DNA of 64,000 bases from Agromyces sp. LHK192 (lineage in GTDB: Bacteria > Actinomycetota > Actinomycetes > Actinomycetales > Microbacteriaceae). Within the stretch, counting starts at the first letter, position 1; every line of letters starts with the position of its first letter. The translations under genes were made by a program, and so were the position numbers. The notes beneath the pieces are model-generated. The model saw only the letters and a program-made list of their open reading frames with translations, was not told the DNA's origin and searched no databases. This document shows positions 25,738-35,333 of this stretch, piece by piece. Where the stretch lies: NCBI RefSeq assembly GCF_004006235.1, contig NZ_CP034753.1, forward strand, positions 3,968,001 to 4,032,000, written 5' to 3'.

Positions 25738-27732
25738 CTACTCGCCGGCGCGCGCCCGATCACGGTCGGCGATCGCCTGCAGCCTGGCGTTGTACTCCTC
25801 GAGTTCGGCGTCGCCCGTGCGGTCGGCGTGGCGGTCGCGGCGCCTCGACTCCTTCTCGTCGGCGCGCGACCACTGGATCGCGACCGCGATCGCGAGCGAC
25901 ACCGTCGGGATCTCGCCGATCGACCAGGCGATGCCGCCCCCGACCTGCTGGTCGACCAGCGCGTCGGTGCCCCACCCCATCGCGCCGTACCAGTCTGCGA
26001 GCATGAGCCCCTGGCTCAGCATGATCGACAGGCCGAAGAACGCGTGGAACGCCATCGTCGCGAGCAGCAGCACGAGCCGGAACGCGTACGGCAGCCGGTA
26101 CGGCACCGGGTCGATGCCGATGAGCGACTGCACGAAGAGGTATCCGGTGATCAGGAAGTGGGCGATCATCCACTCGTGCCCGAGGTGGTCGATCATCGTC
26201 CAGCGGTACAGCGGCGAGTAGTAGAACACCCAGAGGGATCCTGCGAACAGCACGGCCGCGACGATCGGGTTCGCGATGATCGACGCGAACTTCGAGTGCA
26301 CGGCGAGGAGGATCCACTCGCGCCCGCCGCGGCTGCCGTCGGCACGGGGCCGGATGGCGCGCGCCGCGAGGGTCACCGGGGCACCCGGTACGAGGAGCAC
26401 CGGGATGCCCATGGTCAGCAGCATGTGCCCGAGCATGTGCGCCGAGAAGAGGTACTGCTCGTACTGCGCGATGCCGCCCGACGTCACCCACGCCAGCAGC
26501 AGCATGCCGGCGACCCAGAGGACGGTGCGGTACACGGGCCACGCATCGCCGCGGCGGCGGAGCCGCAGGACACCTGCGACGTAGAAGAAGATGCCGAACC
26601 CGGCGGCGAGCAGCCAGATCAGGTCGGGCCGCCACTCCGTGAAGTACCGCCAGAAGTCGGGGACGGGCGGCAGCGGCTCGCCGGTGAGGATCTCCGCGGG
26701 GGTGCGGGCGAGGCTGCCCGCGGCATCCTCCGAGACCGGCGTCGCCGTCCGCGCGAGCGCGGCAGCGACTCCCGACGCGACGCCCATGAAGCCGAGTTCG
26801 ATGACGACCAGCAGCCAGAACGGCCCGCGGATGCGGTCGCGATCGCCGGATGCCTCGGCCCGAGTGATCCTCCCGATGAGCCAGCGCCGCTGGAGCGCGC
26901 CGAACAGTCCGAGCACCACGAGCGCCGCGACCTTCGCGATCACGAGCGCGCCGTACGGGGTCGTGAGCTGCGGCCAGTCGCCGATCCGCAGCGCCGCGCT
27001 CGTGTACCCCGAGATCGCGACGACGATGAACGAGACGAGCGCGACCGTCGAGTACCGCGCGAGCACGACCGGCAGGCGATCGACGAGCTTCGACTGCAGC
27101 AGCACGATGGTGACGAGGCCGCCGAGCCAGGCCGCGGCGAACACGAGGTGCAGGCCGAGCGCCGTCACCGCGATGCCGTGTCCGGCGGCCCCCGCGGCGT
27201 GGCCCTGTTGCGCCAGCGGCACGAGGCTCACCGCTGCGAGCACCGCGACGAACACGAGCGCCGTGTGGTTGCGGACCGCGAAGCACAGCACCGTGACCAC
27301 GGCGGCCACGAGCGTGGTCGTCAGCCACGCCTGTCCGAGCTCGATGCTCGTGAGGAACTGGCCGAGCTTCTGCCCGAAGACCTCGGTGAACTCGACGGAC
27401 TCGCCCGTGACGCTCAGGAACGTGAACAGCGCCGTCGCGGCACTCGCGACCGTCATCACGGCAGCGGATGCCGCGGCCACGTCGAGTGCACCGTCGAACT
27501 CGCGCTGCTTCGGCGAGAGCGCCCAGATGGCGAGCACGAGTGCGCCGATCATGCCGGCGGCGCCGAGGTTCACGAGGAGCTTGGCGACCGGCAGTCCGTA
27601 CCGCACGACCGGCCCGGGATCCTGCAGCTGCAACGGCGCCGCTCCCCCGCCGACCGCCAGGCCCGCAAGCGTCGCGACGACGGCGACGGCGATGAGCACG
27701 GCGGGGCCGAGGACGCGGACGGAGCGGGGCAC
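25738..27732 (-). CDS. CopD/CtaG fusion: copper-resistance domain and cytochrome c oxidase assembly domain
   Basis: A 664-residue multi-spanning membrane protein. The N-terminal 330 residues have about nine hydrophobic segments in the CopD arrangement (for example LLVNLGAAGMIGALVLAIWAL and ALGLHLVFAAAWLGGLVTIV, with the HLVFAAAWLGG histidine typical of CopD). From about residue 360 the Caa3_CtaG domain follows with FSAHMLGHMLLTMGIPVLLVP and DHLGHEWMIAHFLITGYLF. Function is copper handling for cytochrome c oxidase. The start is GTG 27732. The cytoplasmic C-terminus is basic/acidic. This fusion is common in actinobacteria. Confidence 0.92.
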   Translation of the reverse strand: MPRSVRVLGPAVLIAVAVVATLAGLAVGGGAAPLQLQDPGPVVRYGLPVAKLLVNLGAAGMIGALVLAIWALSPKQREFDGALDVAAASAAVMTVASAATALFTFLSVTGESVEFTEVFGQKLGQFLTSIELGQAWLTTTLVAAVVTVLCFAVRNHTALVFVAVLAAVSLVPLAQQGHAAGAAGHGIAVTALGLHLVFAAAWLGGLVTIVLLQSKLVDRLPVVLARYSTVALVSFIVVAISGYTSAALRIGDWPQLTTPYGALVIAKVAALVVLGLFGALQRRWLIGRITRAEASGDRDRIRGPFWLLVVIELGFMGVASGVAAALARTATPVSEDAAGSLARTPAEILTGEPLPPVPDFWRYFTEWRPDLIWLLAAGFGIFFYVAGVLRLRRRGDAWPVYRTVLWVAGMLLLAWVTSGGIAQYEQYLFSAHMLGHMLLTMGIPVLLVPGAPVTLAARAIRPRADGSRGGREWILLAVHSKFASIIANPIVAAVLFAGSLWVFYYSPLYRWTMIDHLGHEWMIAHFLITGYLFVQSLIGIDPVPYRLPYAFRLVLLLATMAFHAFFGLSIMLSQGLMLADWYGAMGWGTDALVDQQVGGGIAWSIGEIPTVSLAIAVAIQWSRADEKESRRRDRHADRTGDAELEEYNARLQAIADRDRARAGE

Positions 27733-27762
27733 CGCACAAGCCTAGGCGAGCCGGCTGGGAGC

Positions 27763-27840
27763 CCGCGCGGACGCGAGAGGGCGGGCGGCCGAAGCCGCGC
27801 GGACGCGAGAGGGCGGGCGGCCGAAGCCGCCCGCCCTCTC
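27763..27840. repeat. 32-bp direct repeat fused to the HU terminator hairpin
   Basis: The unit beginning CCGCGCGGACGCGAGAGG occurs at 27763 and, exactly 32 bp later, at 27795. The second copy continues into a perfect 15-bp stem (27807-27821 with 27826-27840). Read on the minus strand, the loop is UUCG closed by C-G. The hairpin is 18 bases after the HU stop and is its probable terminator; the upstream repeat copies only one arm. Confidence 0.85.
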
Positions 27841-27857
27841 GGACTCGTGCGCTCGGA

Positions 27858-28145
27858 CTACTTCGCGGCAGCCTTGAGCTTCGATCCGGCCGAGACTTTG
27901 ACCGAGTACCCGGCGGGGATCTCGATGGTCGCACCGGTCTGCGGGTTGCGACCCGTGCGCGCAGCGCGCTTGGTGCGCTCGACGGCGAGCCAACCCGGGA
28001 TCGAGACCTTGGTGTCCGAGCCGACCGCCTCGGCGAGCGACTCGAAGAGAGCGCCCAGCACGGAGTCGACGGTGGCCTGGCTCTGCCCGGTCGACGCGGC
28101 GATCTTCGCGACGAGCTCGGTCTTGTTCAGCGACTTGTCAGCCAT
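27858..28145 (-). CDS. hup: HU family DNA-binding protein
   Basis: A 95-residue nucleoid protein. The N-terminus MADKSLNKTELVAKIAAS and the arm motif RTGRNPQTGATIEIPAGYSV are diagnostic for HU. It ends KAAAK without the long Lys/Ala tail of mycobacterial/streptomycete HupB-like proteins. ATG 28145 has GAGGAGG at 8 bases; the frame is open upstream to 28184 without support. Transcription probably ends at the hairpin at 27807-27840. Confidence 0.95.
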   Translation of the reverse strand: MADKSLNKTELVAKIAASTGQSQATVDSVLGALFESLAEAVGSDTKVSIPGWLAVERTKRAARTGRNPQTGATIEIPAGYSVKVSAGSKLKAAAK

Positions 28146-28543
28146 TGAATGTCCTCCTCGGACGTTCGCTGCATCACACAGCACTTTGTTGAAGAACTCG
28201 GGAACGATCGTTCAACCGCCCCCGCGGCCGATCAGGCCGCCTCGAATGTAACAGAGATCCGCGGAATCACGCGGATTTCCCGCCCATTCGGGCACCTTCG
28301 CACCGGCGTGTCGGGCTCGAACGGCCCGTCGAGCCTCCATCGACCCGCCATTCCTCGGATGCCCCCGCGTGCGAGTTCCATCCAACGGTGCGGCCTCTTC
28401 GACGCACGTACGGGCGAAACTCGCACGCGCAGGCAGAACCCGCACGTGATCGGGGGATTCGGTGGATGCGAGCGAGTCGACGGCGGGGAAGCAGAAGAGG
28501 GGCGCCCCGGAAACCCGGGACGCCCCTCTTCAGGAGTTCGTGC
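28146..28543. other. Spacer of about 400 bp between HU start and rpsN terminator
   Basis: No gene is supported. It contains the HU leader with a perfect palindrome GAACGATCGTTC (28202-28213), a candidate HU -10 TACATT on the minus strand (28245-28250), an inverted repeat ATCCGCG...CGCGGAT (about 28256-28275), and the rpsN hairpin. The part 28280-28480 shows nothing recognisable. Confidence 0.6.
28495..28530 (-). terminator. Terminator hairpin of the rpmB-rpmG-rpsN operon
   Basis: Arms AAGAGGGGCGCCCCGG (28495-28510) and the complementary 28514-28530 with one mismatch, three-base loop. It begins 14 bases after the rpsN stop on the minus strand. Confidence 0.8.
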
Positions 28544-28849
28544 TTACCAGCTCGACTTGGTGATGCCGGGCAGCTCACCACGGTGCGCCATGTCGCGGAA
28601 GCGGACACGCGAGACACCGAACTTGGTGAGCACGCCACGGGGGCGGCCGTCGATGGCGTCGCGCGAACGCACGCGGATCGGCGAGGCGTTGCGGGGCAGC
28701 TTCTGCAGGCCCACGCGAGCGGCCTCACGCGACTCGTCGGTGCCGTTCGGGTCCACGAGGGCCTTCTTCAGCTCGAGGCGCTTCGCGGCGTAGCGGTCGA
28801 CGACCACCTTGCGCTGCTCGTTGCGCGCGATCTTGGACTTCTTCGCCAT
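28544..28849 (-). CDS. rpsN: 30S ribosomal protein S14 (zinc-free form)
   Basis: A 101-residue S14 of the long, Cys-less type: [60 protein letters not shown] and the terminal KSSW. The zinc-binding CxxC pairs of the short form are absent. It is the last gene of the rpmB-rpmG-rpsN operon, 3 bases after rpmG. Confidence 0.97.
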   Translation of the reverse strand: MAKKSKIARNEQRKVVVDRYAAKRLELKKALVDPNGTDESREAARVGLQKLPRNASPIRVRSRDAIDGRPRGVLTKFGVSRVRFRDMAHRGELPGITKSSW

Positions 28850-28852
28850 GTC

Positions 28853-29020
28853 TTAACGCTCCTCTCGGAAGTCGACGTGCTTGCGCACCACGGGGTCGTA
28901 CTTCTTGAGCACGAGACGGTCGGGGTTGTTGCGACGGTTCTTGCGGGTCACGTAGGTGTACCCGGTGCCTGCCGTCGAACGGAGCTTGATGATCGGACGG
29001 ATGTCCTGCTGCTTGGCCAT
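28853..29020 (-). CDS. rpmG: 50S ribosomal protein L33 (zinc-free form)
   Basis: A 55-residue protein reading [20 protein letters not shown], then [20 protein letters not shown] and [15 protein letters not shown]. No cysteine is present, so this is the C-minus form. Its ATG shares one base with the rpmB stop and it ends 3 bases before rpsN. Confidence 0.96.
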   Translation of the reverse strand: MAKQQDIRPIIKLRSTAGTGYTYVTRKNRRNNPDRLVLKKYDPVVRKHVDFREER

Positions 29021-29256
29021 TAGAGCTTGACCCCCCGAGCCAGGATGTCCTTGACGACGGACTCGATGCCGCGCGCGTCGATCACCTTGATGCCCTTGGC
29101 GGACACGTTCAGGGTGACGTTACGACGAAGCGACGGGACGTAGTACGTCTTCTTCTGCACGTTCGGGTCGAAGCGGCGCTTCGTCCGGCGGTGCGAGTGC
29201 GAGATGTTGTGTCCGAAGCCGGGAACGGCTCCGGTCACCTGGCACACTGCTGCCAT
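29020..29256 (-). CDS. rpmB: 50S ribosomal protein L28
   Basis: A 78-residue protein with [39 protein letters not shown] and [18 protein letters not shown]. Only one Cys (residue 5) remains of the zinc ribbon. First gene of the operon; ribosome site TGGAGG. The leader holds a strong hairpin just upstream. Confidence 0.97.
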   Translation of the reverse strand: MAAVCQVTGAVPGFGHNISHSHRRTKRRFDPNVQKKTYYVPSLRRNVTLNVSAKGIKVIDARGIESVVKDILARGVKL

Positions 29257-29275
29257 TGTTCTTTCCTCCAGTACC

Positions 29276-29293
29276 GAGGGGCGGACGCCCCTC
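29276..29293 (-). promoter_or_regulatory. Hairpin in the rpmB leader next to the ribosome site
   Basis: GAGGGGCG and CGCCCCTC pair (29276-29283 with 29286-29293), 20 bases before the rpmB start. A second smaller stem CCGC-GAAA-GCGG occurs upstream, and TAGACT (minus strand of 29393-29398) is a plausible -10, giving a leader of about 130 nt. It may be a translational control element for L28; not proven. Confidence 0.5.
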
Positions 29294-29434
29294 CCAAGGT
29301 CTCTTGTCTGCAGGCGGATCCCCCCGCTTTCGCGGCTAGATACCGGGGATTCGTCTACGAACCGGGCAGTGGAAGTGCCCAGCCAAACGTCGAGTCTATC
29401 AGACGGGCCGGTCGCGCCCGAATTCGCTCCGCGT

Positions 29435-30331
29435 TCAGGAGGTGAGCGAGCCGACCCACTCCTGGTTCGCCGCGATCCACTTCTCGACGATGGGGCCGTA
29501 GTCGTCGGTGTCCTCGGCGTTGAACAGTTCGTTCTCGAGCGAGTAGAGCAGGTCGCTGTCCATCTCGAAGTCCTTCAGCCAGCCGCTGAGGGTGGGGAAG
29601 TTGTCCTCGAAGCTCTTGCCGCCGAACGAGTGGATGCCCTCGGCTTCGCCGAGCGCGCCCTCGGGGTCGGCGAGGTCCTTCACGGGGAAGGCGTCGTACG
29701 CCCAGTGCGGGCGCCAGAGGGTGACGGCGATGTTCTCGCCCGCGTCGGTCGCGGCCTTCAGTTCGGCGAGCATCGCCGGGGTCGACGACGTCGTGTACTC
29801 GAAGTCCTCGAGGCCGTAGGTGGGGATCACCTCGTCCTGCGTGACGCGCGTGAGACCCGCGCCCGGCTCGATGCCGATCAGTCGGTCGTCGAAGAGGTCG
29901 GCGTTCGCGGCGAGCTCGTCGAGCGTGTCGACGGGGGCGTCCTCGTTCACCGCGATGGTGAGCTGCGCCTCGTCGTTCCAGGCGCCGAGGTCGACGAGCT
30001 CGTCGCCGTACTGCTCGATGTAGTCGGCGTGCGTGATGGGCAGCCAGGTGTCGAGCACGACGTCGTAGTCGTCGTCGCTGAGGCCCTGGTAGACGGGTGC
30101 GACGTCGGCGTACTCGAGTTCGACGTCGTAGCCCTGCTCCTCGAGCACGGCCTTCCACAGCTCGGATGCGGCGATGCCCTCGTCCCATCCGTTGAACACG
30201 GCTATGGTGAGGTCCTTGCGGTCGCCGTTGTCGAGGGTGTCGGCTTCGGCAGCGCCGGTCGCGCAGCCGCTCAGGACGAGTGCGGATGCCGCTCCGAGCG
30301 CGACGAGTCCGGCCTTGGTGCGATGGTGCAT
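29435..30331 (-). CDS. Glycine betaine-type ABC transporter substrate-binding lipoprotein (OpuAC-like)
   Basis: A 298-residue lipoprotein. The signal peptide [20 protein letters not shown] ends in lipobox LSGC. The mature domain is Opu[56 protein letters not shown] and LNAEDTDD-type end (NAEDTDDYG). The Trp residues in GWDE, TWLP and WRPHW form the cation box for the quaternary ammonium group in relatives. Strong ribosome site GGGAGGAAAGGA. Third gene of the importer operon, 107 bases after the permease. Confidence 0.92.
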   Translation of the reverse strand: MHHRTKAGLVALGAASALVLSGCATGAAEADTLDNGDRKDLTIAVFNGWDEGIAASELWKAVLEEQGYDVELEYADVAPVYQGLSDDDYDVVLDTWLPITHADYIEQYGDELVDLGAWNDEAQLTIAVNEDAPVDTLDELAANADLFDDRLIGIEPGAGLTRVTQDEVIPTYGLEDFEYTTSSTPAMLAELKAATDAGENIAVTLWRPHWAYDAFPVKDLADPEGALGEAEGIHSFGGKSFEDNFPTLSGWLKDFEMDSDLLYSLENELFNAEDTDDYGPIVEKWIAANQEWVGSLTS

Positions 30332-30438
30332 GGTGGGTTCCTTTCCTCCCGCGGGCTGTGGTCGCGGGTGCTGGGGATGTCCCGCGCGGACGCGCGGGAA
30401 CGGGCGACGGATGCTCCGCGCCCGGGTTCGGGGGCAGG

Positions 30439-31347
30439 TCAGACGTTCGCCGTGGCGCGGGCGGGGGCATCCGCCGACGTGTCCGTCGTCTGCTCGCGGG
30501 ACTCGCGCTTCGGGCGGCGGCGCAGGCCGCCGGCGAACGCGCCCGTGATGCGGTCGAGGATGACCGCGAGGATCACGACCGAGAGGCCCGCCTCGAAGCC
30601 GAGTGCGATGTCGATGCGGTTGAGGCTGGCGACGACGTCGCCGCCGAGGCCGCCGGCGCCGACCATGCCCGCGATGACGACCATCGACAGCGACAGCATG
30701 ATGACCTGGTTGACGCCGGCCATGATCGACGGCATCGCGAGCGGCAGCTGGATCTGGCGGAGGATGCGCCACGGCGACGATCCGAACGCGTGCCCCGCCT
30801 CGACGACCTCGCGGTCGACGCCGCGGATGCCGAGTTCGGTGAGGCGCACGCCGGGCGCCATCGCGAACACGATGGTCGCGACGATGCCGGGGACCACGCC
30901 GACGCGGAAGAGGATGAGCGCCGGGATCAGGTATACGAACGCCGGCATCGTCTGCATGAAGTCCAGGATCGGCCGGATGATGCGCGACGCGAGGTCGCTG
31001 CGGGCGGCGAGGATGCCGAGCGGCACGGCAACGACCACGGCGATCGCGCTCGCGACGAGCACGAGGGCGAGCGTGTCCATCGCGTTCTCCCACTGGTCGA
31101 TGCCGACGATGACGGCGAGGCCGATCGCGGATCCGAGCGCGAGCTTCCAGCCGCGCAGCCACCAGGCGAGCGCGGCGATCGCGACGATGACGACCCAGGA
31201 CGGCGGGGTCGAGAGGATCCAGTCGACGGCGTCGTAGGCGGCGAGGAAGATCGTGCGGAGGACGTCGAAGAACCCGCCGAGCAGGTCGGTGACGACGTCG
31301 ACGGTGGTCTCGGCCCAGTCGCCGAGGGGGAGGCGCAACTCGTTCAT
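30439..31347 (-). CDS. Glycine betaine-type ABC transporter permease (OpuAB-like)
   Basis: A 302-residue permease with 6-7 membrane helices. [20 protein letters not shown] and [21 protein letters not shown], with the coupling loop [20 protein letters not shown] near residue 180-200, are typical of ProW/OpuAB. The N-terminal 60 residues include a helix [19 protein letters not shown]. It ends in a basic tail. ATG 31347 overlaps the stop of the ATPase gene. Confidence 0.92.
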   Translation of the reverse strand: MNELRLPLGDWAETTVDVVTDLLGGFFDVLRTIFLAAYDAVDWILSTPPSWVVIVAIAALAWWLRGWKLALGSAIGLAVIVGIDQWENAMDTLALVLVASAIAVVVAVPLGILAARSDLASRIIRPILDFMQTMPAFVYLIPALILFRVGVVPGIVATIVFAMAPGVRLTELGIRGVDREVVEAGHAFGSSPWRILRQIQLPLAMPSIMAGVNQVIMLSLSMVVIAGMVGAGGLGGDVVASLNRIDIALGFEAGLSVVILAVILDRITGAFAGGLRRRPKRESREQTTDTSADAPARATANV

Positions 31348-32840
31348 CGGGCACCTCCCGCGACGGCGGCGGCCGCTTCGACCGCGGGCGCAGGCTCATC
31401 AGTCTCGGATGCCTCGTGATCGGGCGCCCCGGCAACGGACACCCCGGGTTCCGGTGCGCCAGGCACGGATGCCTCGGGTTCGACCGTCTCGCGCAGGGTC
31501 GCGGTGATGACCTCGACCGGCACGGTCACGGGCGGCTCGACGACGGGGAGTTCCATCGTCGAGGTCGACACGTTGCCGAGCGCCGCGAGCAGCGTGACTC
31601 TGGGAACCGCCCCGACGAGCCGGCCCTGGTCGTCGACGACGGCGAGCGGCATCGCGCTCTGCGCGGCGCTCTCGAAGAGGTCGCTGAGGTGCTGGTCGGG
31701 TGCGACGGTCTCGTGGTCGTGCCGGATCGCGGGTTCGAGCGACCGTTCGCCGCGCCGCACGAGGCGCAGCACGTCTCGGTCGTGGGCGACGCCCACGAGT
31801 CTGCGGCCCGACGTCACGACGAACACCGTCGAGGTCTGCAGGTCGCGCATCGTGCGCAGTGCGGCGCGCGGTCCCGACGAGAGCGAGACGAGCGCCCGCG
31901 GCGCCTCCATCACGTTGCCGGCGGTGAGCACGCGGGCGCGGTCGACGTCGGCCACGAACTGGGCGACGTAGTCGTCGGCGGGGTCGGTGAGGATCTCCTC
32001 CGCCGTGCCGAGCTGCACGATGCGGCCGTCGCGCATGACCGCGATCCGGTCGCCGAGGAACATCGCCTCGTTCAGGTCGTGGGTGATGAAGACGATGGTC
32101 TTGCCGAGCTCCTGCTGGAGTTCGACGAGCTGCTCCTGCATCTCGCGACGGATCAGCGGATCGAGCGCCGAGAACGCCTCGTCCATGAGCAGGATGTCGG
32201 TGTCGGCCGCGAGGGCGCGGGCGAGCCCGACGCGCTGCTGCATGCCGCCCGACAGCTCGGCGGGCAGCTTGCGGCCCCACCCCGCGAGACCGACCCGGTC
32301 GAGCACCCGTTCGGCGCGCGCCCGGCGCTCGGCGGCGGGAACGCCCTGGATCTCGAGGGCGTAGGCGGCGTTGTCGAGCACCGTGCGATGGGGCAGCAGG
32401 GCGAAGTGCTGGAAGACCATCGACACGTGGTCGCGCCGGGTGCGGCGCAGGCGCTTGGCGGGGACATCCGTGATCGGCTCGCCCATGACCCGGACGGAAC
32501 CGGCGGTGGGTTCGAGCAGGCCGTTGAGCATGCGGATCAGGGTCGACTTGCCGGAGCCCGAGAGCCCCATGACGACGAAGATCTCTCCCTGGCGCACGTC
32601 GAAGGTCGCGTCGACGACGGCGGCGGTGCCGAGGGCGGCGACGTCCTGGCGGGATGCCCCGGCGCGGAGCCGCTCGAGGGCTTCCGCCGGGCGGCGGCCG
32701 AAGAACCGGGTGAGGCCCGACACCTCGATGGCGGGCGGGCGGTACCGCTCCGGGATGGGCGGCTGGGCGTGGGTCGCCGCGATGGTCTCAGCGGCTGCGG
32801 CGGGTTCGGGGGTTCGGGCGGGGGTGCCGGGCTGTGGCAT
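31344..32840 (-). CDS. Glycine betaine-type ABC transporter ATPase with CBS pair (ProV/OpuAA-like)
   Basis: A 498-residue ATPase. Walker [21 protein letters not shown] near residue 95, signature [15 protein letters not shown] near 205, Walker [21 protein letters not shown] near 227 and H-loop [10 protein letters not shown]. After residue 315 two CBS motifs follow ([39 protein letters not shown]), which in OpuA sense ionic strength or cyclic-di-AMP. The C-terminus is a 60-residue Pro/Glu/Ala linker with no counterpart in the family. It has GGAG 9 bases before ATG 32840 and is first in the operon. Confidence 0.92.
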   Translation of the reverse strand: MPQPGTPARTPEPAAAAETIAATHAQPPIPERYRPPAIEVSGLTRFFGRRPAEALERLRAGASRQDVAALGTAAVVDATFDVRQGEIFVVMGLSGSGKSTLIRMLNGLLEPTAGSVRVMGEPITDVPAKRLRRTRRDHVSMVFQHFALLPHRTVLDNAAYALEIQGVPAAERRARAERVLDRVGLAGWGRKLPAELSGGMQQRVGLARALAADTDILLMDEAFSALDPLIRREMQEQLVELQQELGKTIVFITHDLNEAMFLGDRIAVMRDGRIVQLGTAEEILTDPADDYVAQFVADVDRARVLTAGNVMEAPRALVSLSSGPRAALRTMRDLQTSTVFVVTSGRRLVGVAHDRDVLRLVRRGERSLEPAIRHDHETVAPDQHLSDLFESAAQSAMPLAVVDDQGRLVGAVPRVTLLAALGNVSTSTMELPVVEPPVTVPVEVITATLRETVEPEASVPGAPEPGVSVAGAPDHEASETDEPAPAVEAAAAVAGGAR

Positions 32841-33160
32841 TGCGGGCTGCTCCGTCGAGCGCGTCCGGTGGCGCTGCGGGGTGCAGGGGCAGTCGCCGGG
32901 ACGTGCTCGGGTTGTGCCGGGTGCCGGTGATCCGGGAACCGGGGCTCAAGCGCGTTCGGGGGGCCGAACGGGCGAACCCGGGTTCCAGCGCGCACCGCCA
33001 TGGGGACGGCGCACCACACCGGGACCGTACGTCCTCGCGGCGGCCGACGGGTCGGCTGACGGGAGGACGCGGACGGGGTTTTCAGGTCGTGCAGGACCGT
33101 CTTCCACGCTATCCACAGGTTCGGGCCGATCCCAAACCGAGCGTGCAGAAATCCGTTTGA
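32841..33160. other. 320-bp spacer upstream of the glycine betaine operon
   Basis: No gene is supported. A perfect inverted repeat GTTCGG/CCGAAC (32953-32968) lies in it. The stretch 33105-33160 is less GC-rich and probably carries the operon promoter (minus strand TTGGGA followed 17 bases later by ATAGCG is a weak candidate), giving a long leader of over 200 nt. Confidence 0.5.
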
Positions 33161-33856
33161 TCAGGGATTCTGCGTCACCGTCCTCCGCGAGAGCAACGCG
33201 GCGACGAGGAAGCACAGCGCGCCGATCGCGGTGCCGGCGTTGGCTGCGAGTTCGTCGCGGAGTTCACCGGTCTCCGGGATCACGTACGCCCCGATCGCCG
33301 AGACGCCGAACGCGATCGAGCCCAGCAGGTTGAGCCCCGTCCCGTGCCAGGTCCGCGCGTCGCGATCCCACAGCCGCCCTCGATCGCGCGCTGCCGCGAC
33401 CGCGAGCCCGCTCGACACGAGGAACGCGACCGAACCCCAGGCATCCGGGCGCCATCCGACGCCGACGTCGTCGGGCCGCGCGATCGCCGCGGCGAGCGCG
33501 GCCGCGGTCGACACGTTGAACAGCAGCGTCCCGACGAACTGGATCGCCGCCGCCCACCAGTCGGCCCGGTCGGCCGCTCCCATCCGCGAATCGGGCACCT
33601 TCCGGCCGCTGAGCGCGAGCTGGATGAACGCGGCGGCGGTGAAGCAGACCGACCCGACGAAGAACGTCGCATTCGTCGCGACGGCGCCGACCGCGCTCGC
33701 GTACCAGGGCAGCGCTCCGACGAAGAAGCAGGCCGACCCGATGATGAAGCCCCACGCCTCCCGGCGCAGCCGCCTGGCCGTCGGCGAAGCGGCTGCGCCG
33801 TTCGTTGCGGCATCCGCCGACGCTGCGGCATCCGCCGGGTCGGTCGGCGTCGTCAT
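33161..33856 (-). CDS. YrhK-like membrane protein
   Basis: A 231-residue protein with six hydrophobic segments arranged as repeats: GFIIGSACFFVGALPWYASA, ATFFVGSVCFTAAAFIQLAL, IQFVGTLLFNVSTAAALAAA, the GSVAFLVSSGLAVAAA helix, NLLGSIAFGVSAIGAYVIPE and TAIGALCFLVAALL. The repeated F-(I/L)-x-G-S-x-x-F pattern is that of YrhK-type proteins. Function is unknown. Only one base separates it from the glutamate decarboxylase gene upstream of it on this strand? No: its start at 33856 is one base after the decarboxylase stop region (33858), so it is the second gene of a gad operon. Confidence 0.75.
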   Translation of the reverse strand: MTTPTDPADAAASADAATNGAAASPTARRLRREAWGFIIGSACFFVGALPWYASAVGAVATNATFFVGSVCFTAAAFIQLALSGRKVPDSRMGAADRADWWAAAIQFVGTLLFNVSTAAALAAAIARPDDVGVGWRPDAWGSVAFLVSSGLAVAAARDRGRLWDRDARTWHGTGLNLLGSIAFGVSAIGAYVIPETGELRDELAANAGTAIGALCFLVAALLSRRTVTQNP

Positions 33857-33857
33857 C

Positions 33858-35225
33858 TCAGTGGTGGAACGTCGGCCCGAGCCCCGGATGCGGCATCGGG
33901 GCGTCGAGCGAGTCGAGGAAGTCCGTCTCCTCCTTCACGTCGCGCAGCAGGTCCTCAGCGAGGTCTCGGCTGAGCCCGTTGCGGCACACGATCCGCATCA
34001 CGGTCTGGTCGGACTGGTCGCCCGACAGCGGATACGCGGGGACGAGCCATCCCTTGATCCGGAGCCGTTCCGAGAGGTGGTAGAGCGTCCACTTGTCGGT
34101 GTGGCCGGGCGTCAGCCGCCAGGCGAAGACCGGGATGTCGCTGCCGTCGGTGAGGAGCTCGTACGCGTCGATCTCGCCGATCGCGTGCGACAGGTAGCGG
34201 GCGACGTCCTGCGAGGTCTGCTGGATCGTGGTGTACCCGGCCCGTCCGAGCCGGAGGAACCGGTAGTACTGCAGCAGCACCTGCGCGCCCGGGCGCGAGA
34301 AGTTGATCGCGAACGTCGGCATCGAGCCGCCGAGGTAGCTCACCCGGAACACGAGGTCGTCGGGGAGGGCGGCGACATCACGCCACACGACCCAGCCGAC
34401 ACCCGGATAGACGAGGCCGTACTTGTGACCTGACGTGTTGATCGACTGCACCCGGTCGACGCGGAAGTCCCACACCAGCTCCGGCTGGAGGAACGGCGCG
34501 ATCATGGCACCGGATGCCCCGTCCACGTGGATCGGGATGTCGAGCCCGGTCTTCGCCTGGATCTCGTCGAGCTTCGCCGCGACCTTCGTGACCGGCTCGT
34601 ACGCGCCCGTGTACGTCACGCCCATCAGCACGACGACCCCGATCGTGTGCTCGTCCACGACGTCTTCGAGCCCGGTGCCGTCCATCAGCGGGTGCGCGTC
34701 GGAGGTCGGGATGAAGCGCATCTCGACGTCGAAGTAGTTGCAGAACTTCTCCCAGCACACCTGCACGGCCGAGCTCATGACCAGGTTCGGCTTCTCGGTC
34801 GACTTGCGCGCTGCTCGCCGGGAGTGCTGCCATCGGCGCTTGAGCGCGAGGCCGCCGAGCATGCAGGCCTCGGACGAGCCGATGGTGGACGTGCCGATGA
34901 CGTCGTCGCGGTCGGGAGCGTTCCAGAGGTCCGCGAGGATCCGCCAGCAGTACTCCTCGATCGACGCCGTCGCGGGGTACTCGTCCTTGTCGATCATGTT
35001 CTTGTCGAACGCGTCGTGGTACAGCCGGTCGGCGTACTCGTCCATCCACGTGCCGACGAAGGTCGCCAGGTTGAGTCGGGCGTTGCCGTCGAGCATGGAC
35101 TCGTCGTGCACGATGCGGTACGCCGTCTCGGGCAGCATCGGCCCGTCGGGAATCGTGGTGTGGCGGGCGCTCGATGACTCCCCCGGACGGCTGAACGTCG
35201 GAATGAGCGCGGCATCGTCGGACAT
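33858..35225 (-). CDS. gad: Glutamate decarboxylase
   Basis: A 455-residue PLP enzyme converting glutamate to 4-aminobutyrate with proton consumption. It begins MSDDAALIPTFSRPGE and shows IGTSTIGSSEACMLGGLALK near residue 110-129, the PLP-Asp region IPIHVDGASGAM near 232, and the Schiff-base lysine in INTSGHKYGLVYPG (Lys268). The length is standard for GadB/GAD. The C-terminus lacks an extended calmodulin or autoinhibitory tail; its final residues are HPGLGPTFHH. No GABA antiporter lies nearby. The YrhK-like gene follows after one base. Confidence 0.95.
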   Translation of the reverse strand: MSDDAALIPTFSRPGESSSARHTTIPDGPMLPETAYRIVHDESMLDGNARLNLATFVGTWMDEYADRLYHDAFDKNMIDKDEYPATASIEEYCWRILADLWNAPDRDDVIGTSTIGSSEACMLGGLALKRRWQHSRRAARKSTEKPNLVMSSAVQVCWEKFCNYFDVEMRFIPTSDAHPLMDGTGLEDVVDEHTIGVVVLMGVTYTGAYEPVTKVAAKLDEIQAKTGLDIPIHVDGASGAMIAPFLQPELVWDFRVDRVQSINTSGHKYGLVYPGVGWVVWRDVAALPDDLVFRVSYLGGSMPTFAINFSRPGAQVLLQYYRFLRLGRAGYTTIQQTSQDVARYLSHAIGEIDAYELLTDGSDIPVFAWRLTPGHTDKWTLYHLSERLRIKGWLVPAYPLSGDQSDQTVMRIVCRNGLSRDLAEDLLRDVKEETDFLDSLDAPMPHPGLGPTFHH

Positions 35226-35333
35226 GATGGACCCCCTCGTCGCTGCCGGCTCCCCCCGAGCCGGCCCGACGCCGACCCTAGTCGGATACGCGTCGTGAGG
35301 GAACCTCGGATTCCCGCGTCGCCGTGCGCGCGC

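Noticed and set aside
28149..28793. A 214-codon plus-strand frame over the HU-rpsN spacer
   Set aside because: It overlaps rpsN antisense, lacks a ribosome site and has no recognisable domain.
29435..31435. Apparent fusion of the glycine betaine binding protein with an upstream frame
   Set aside because: The upstream part is the wrong frame of the permease gene; signal peptide and ribosome site mark 30331.
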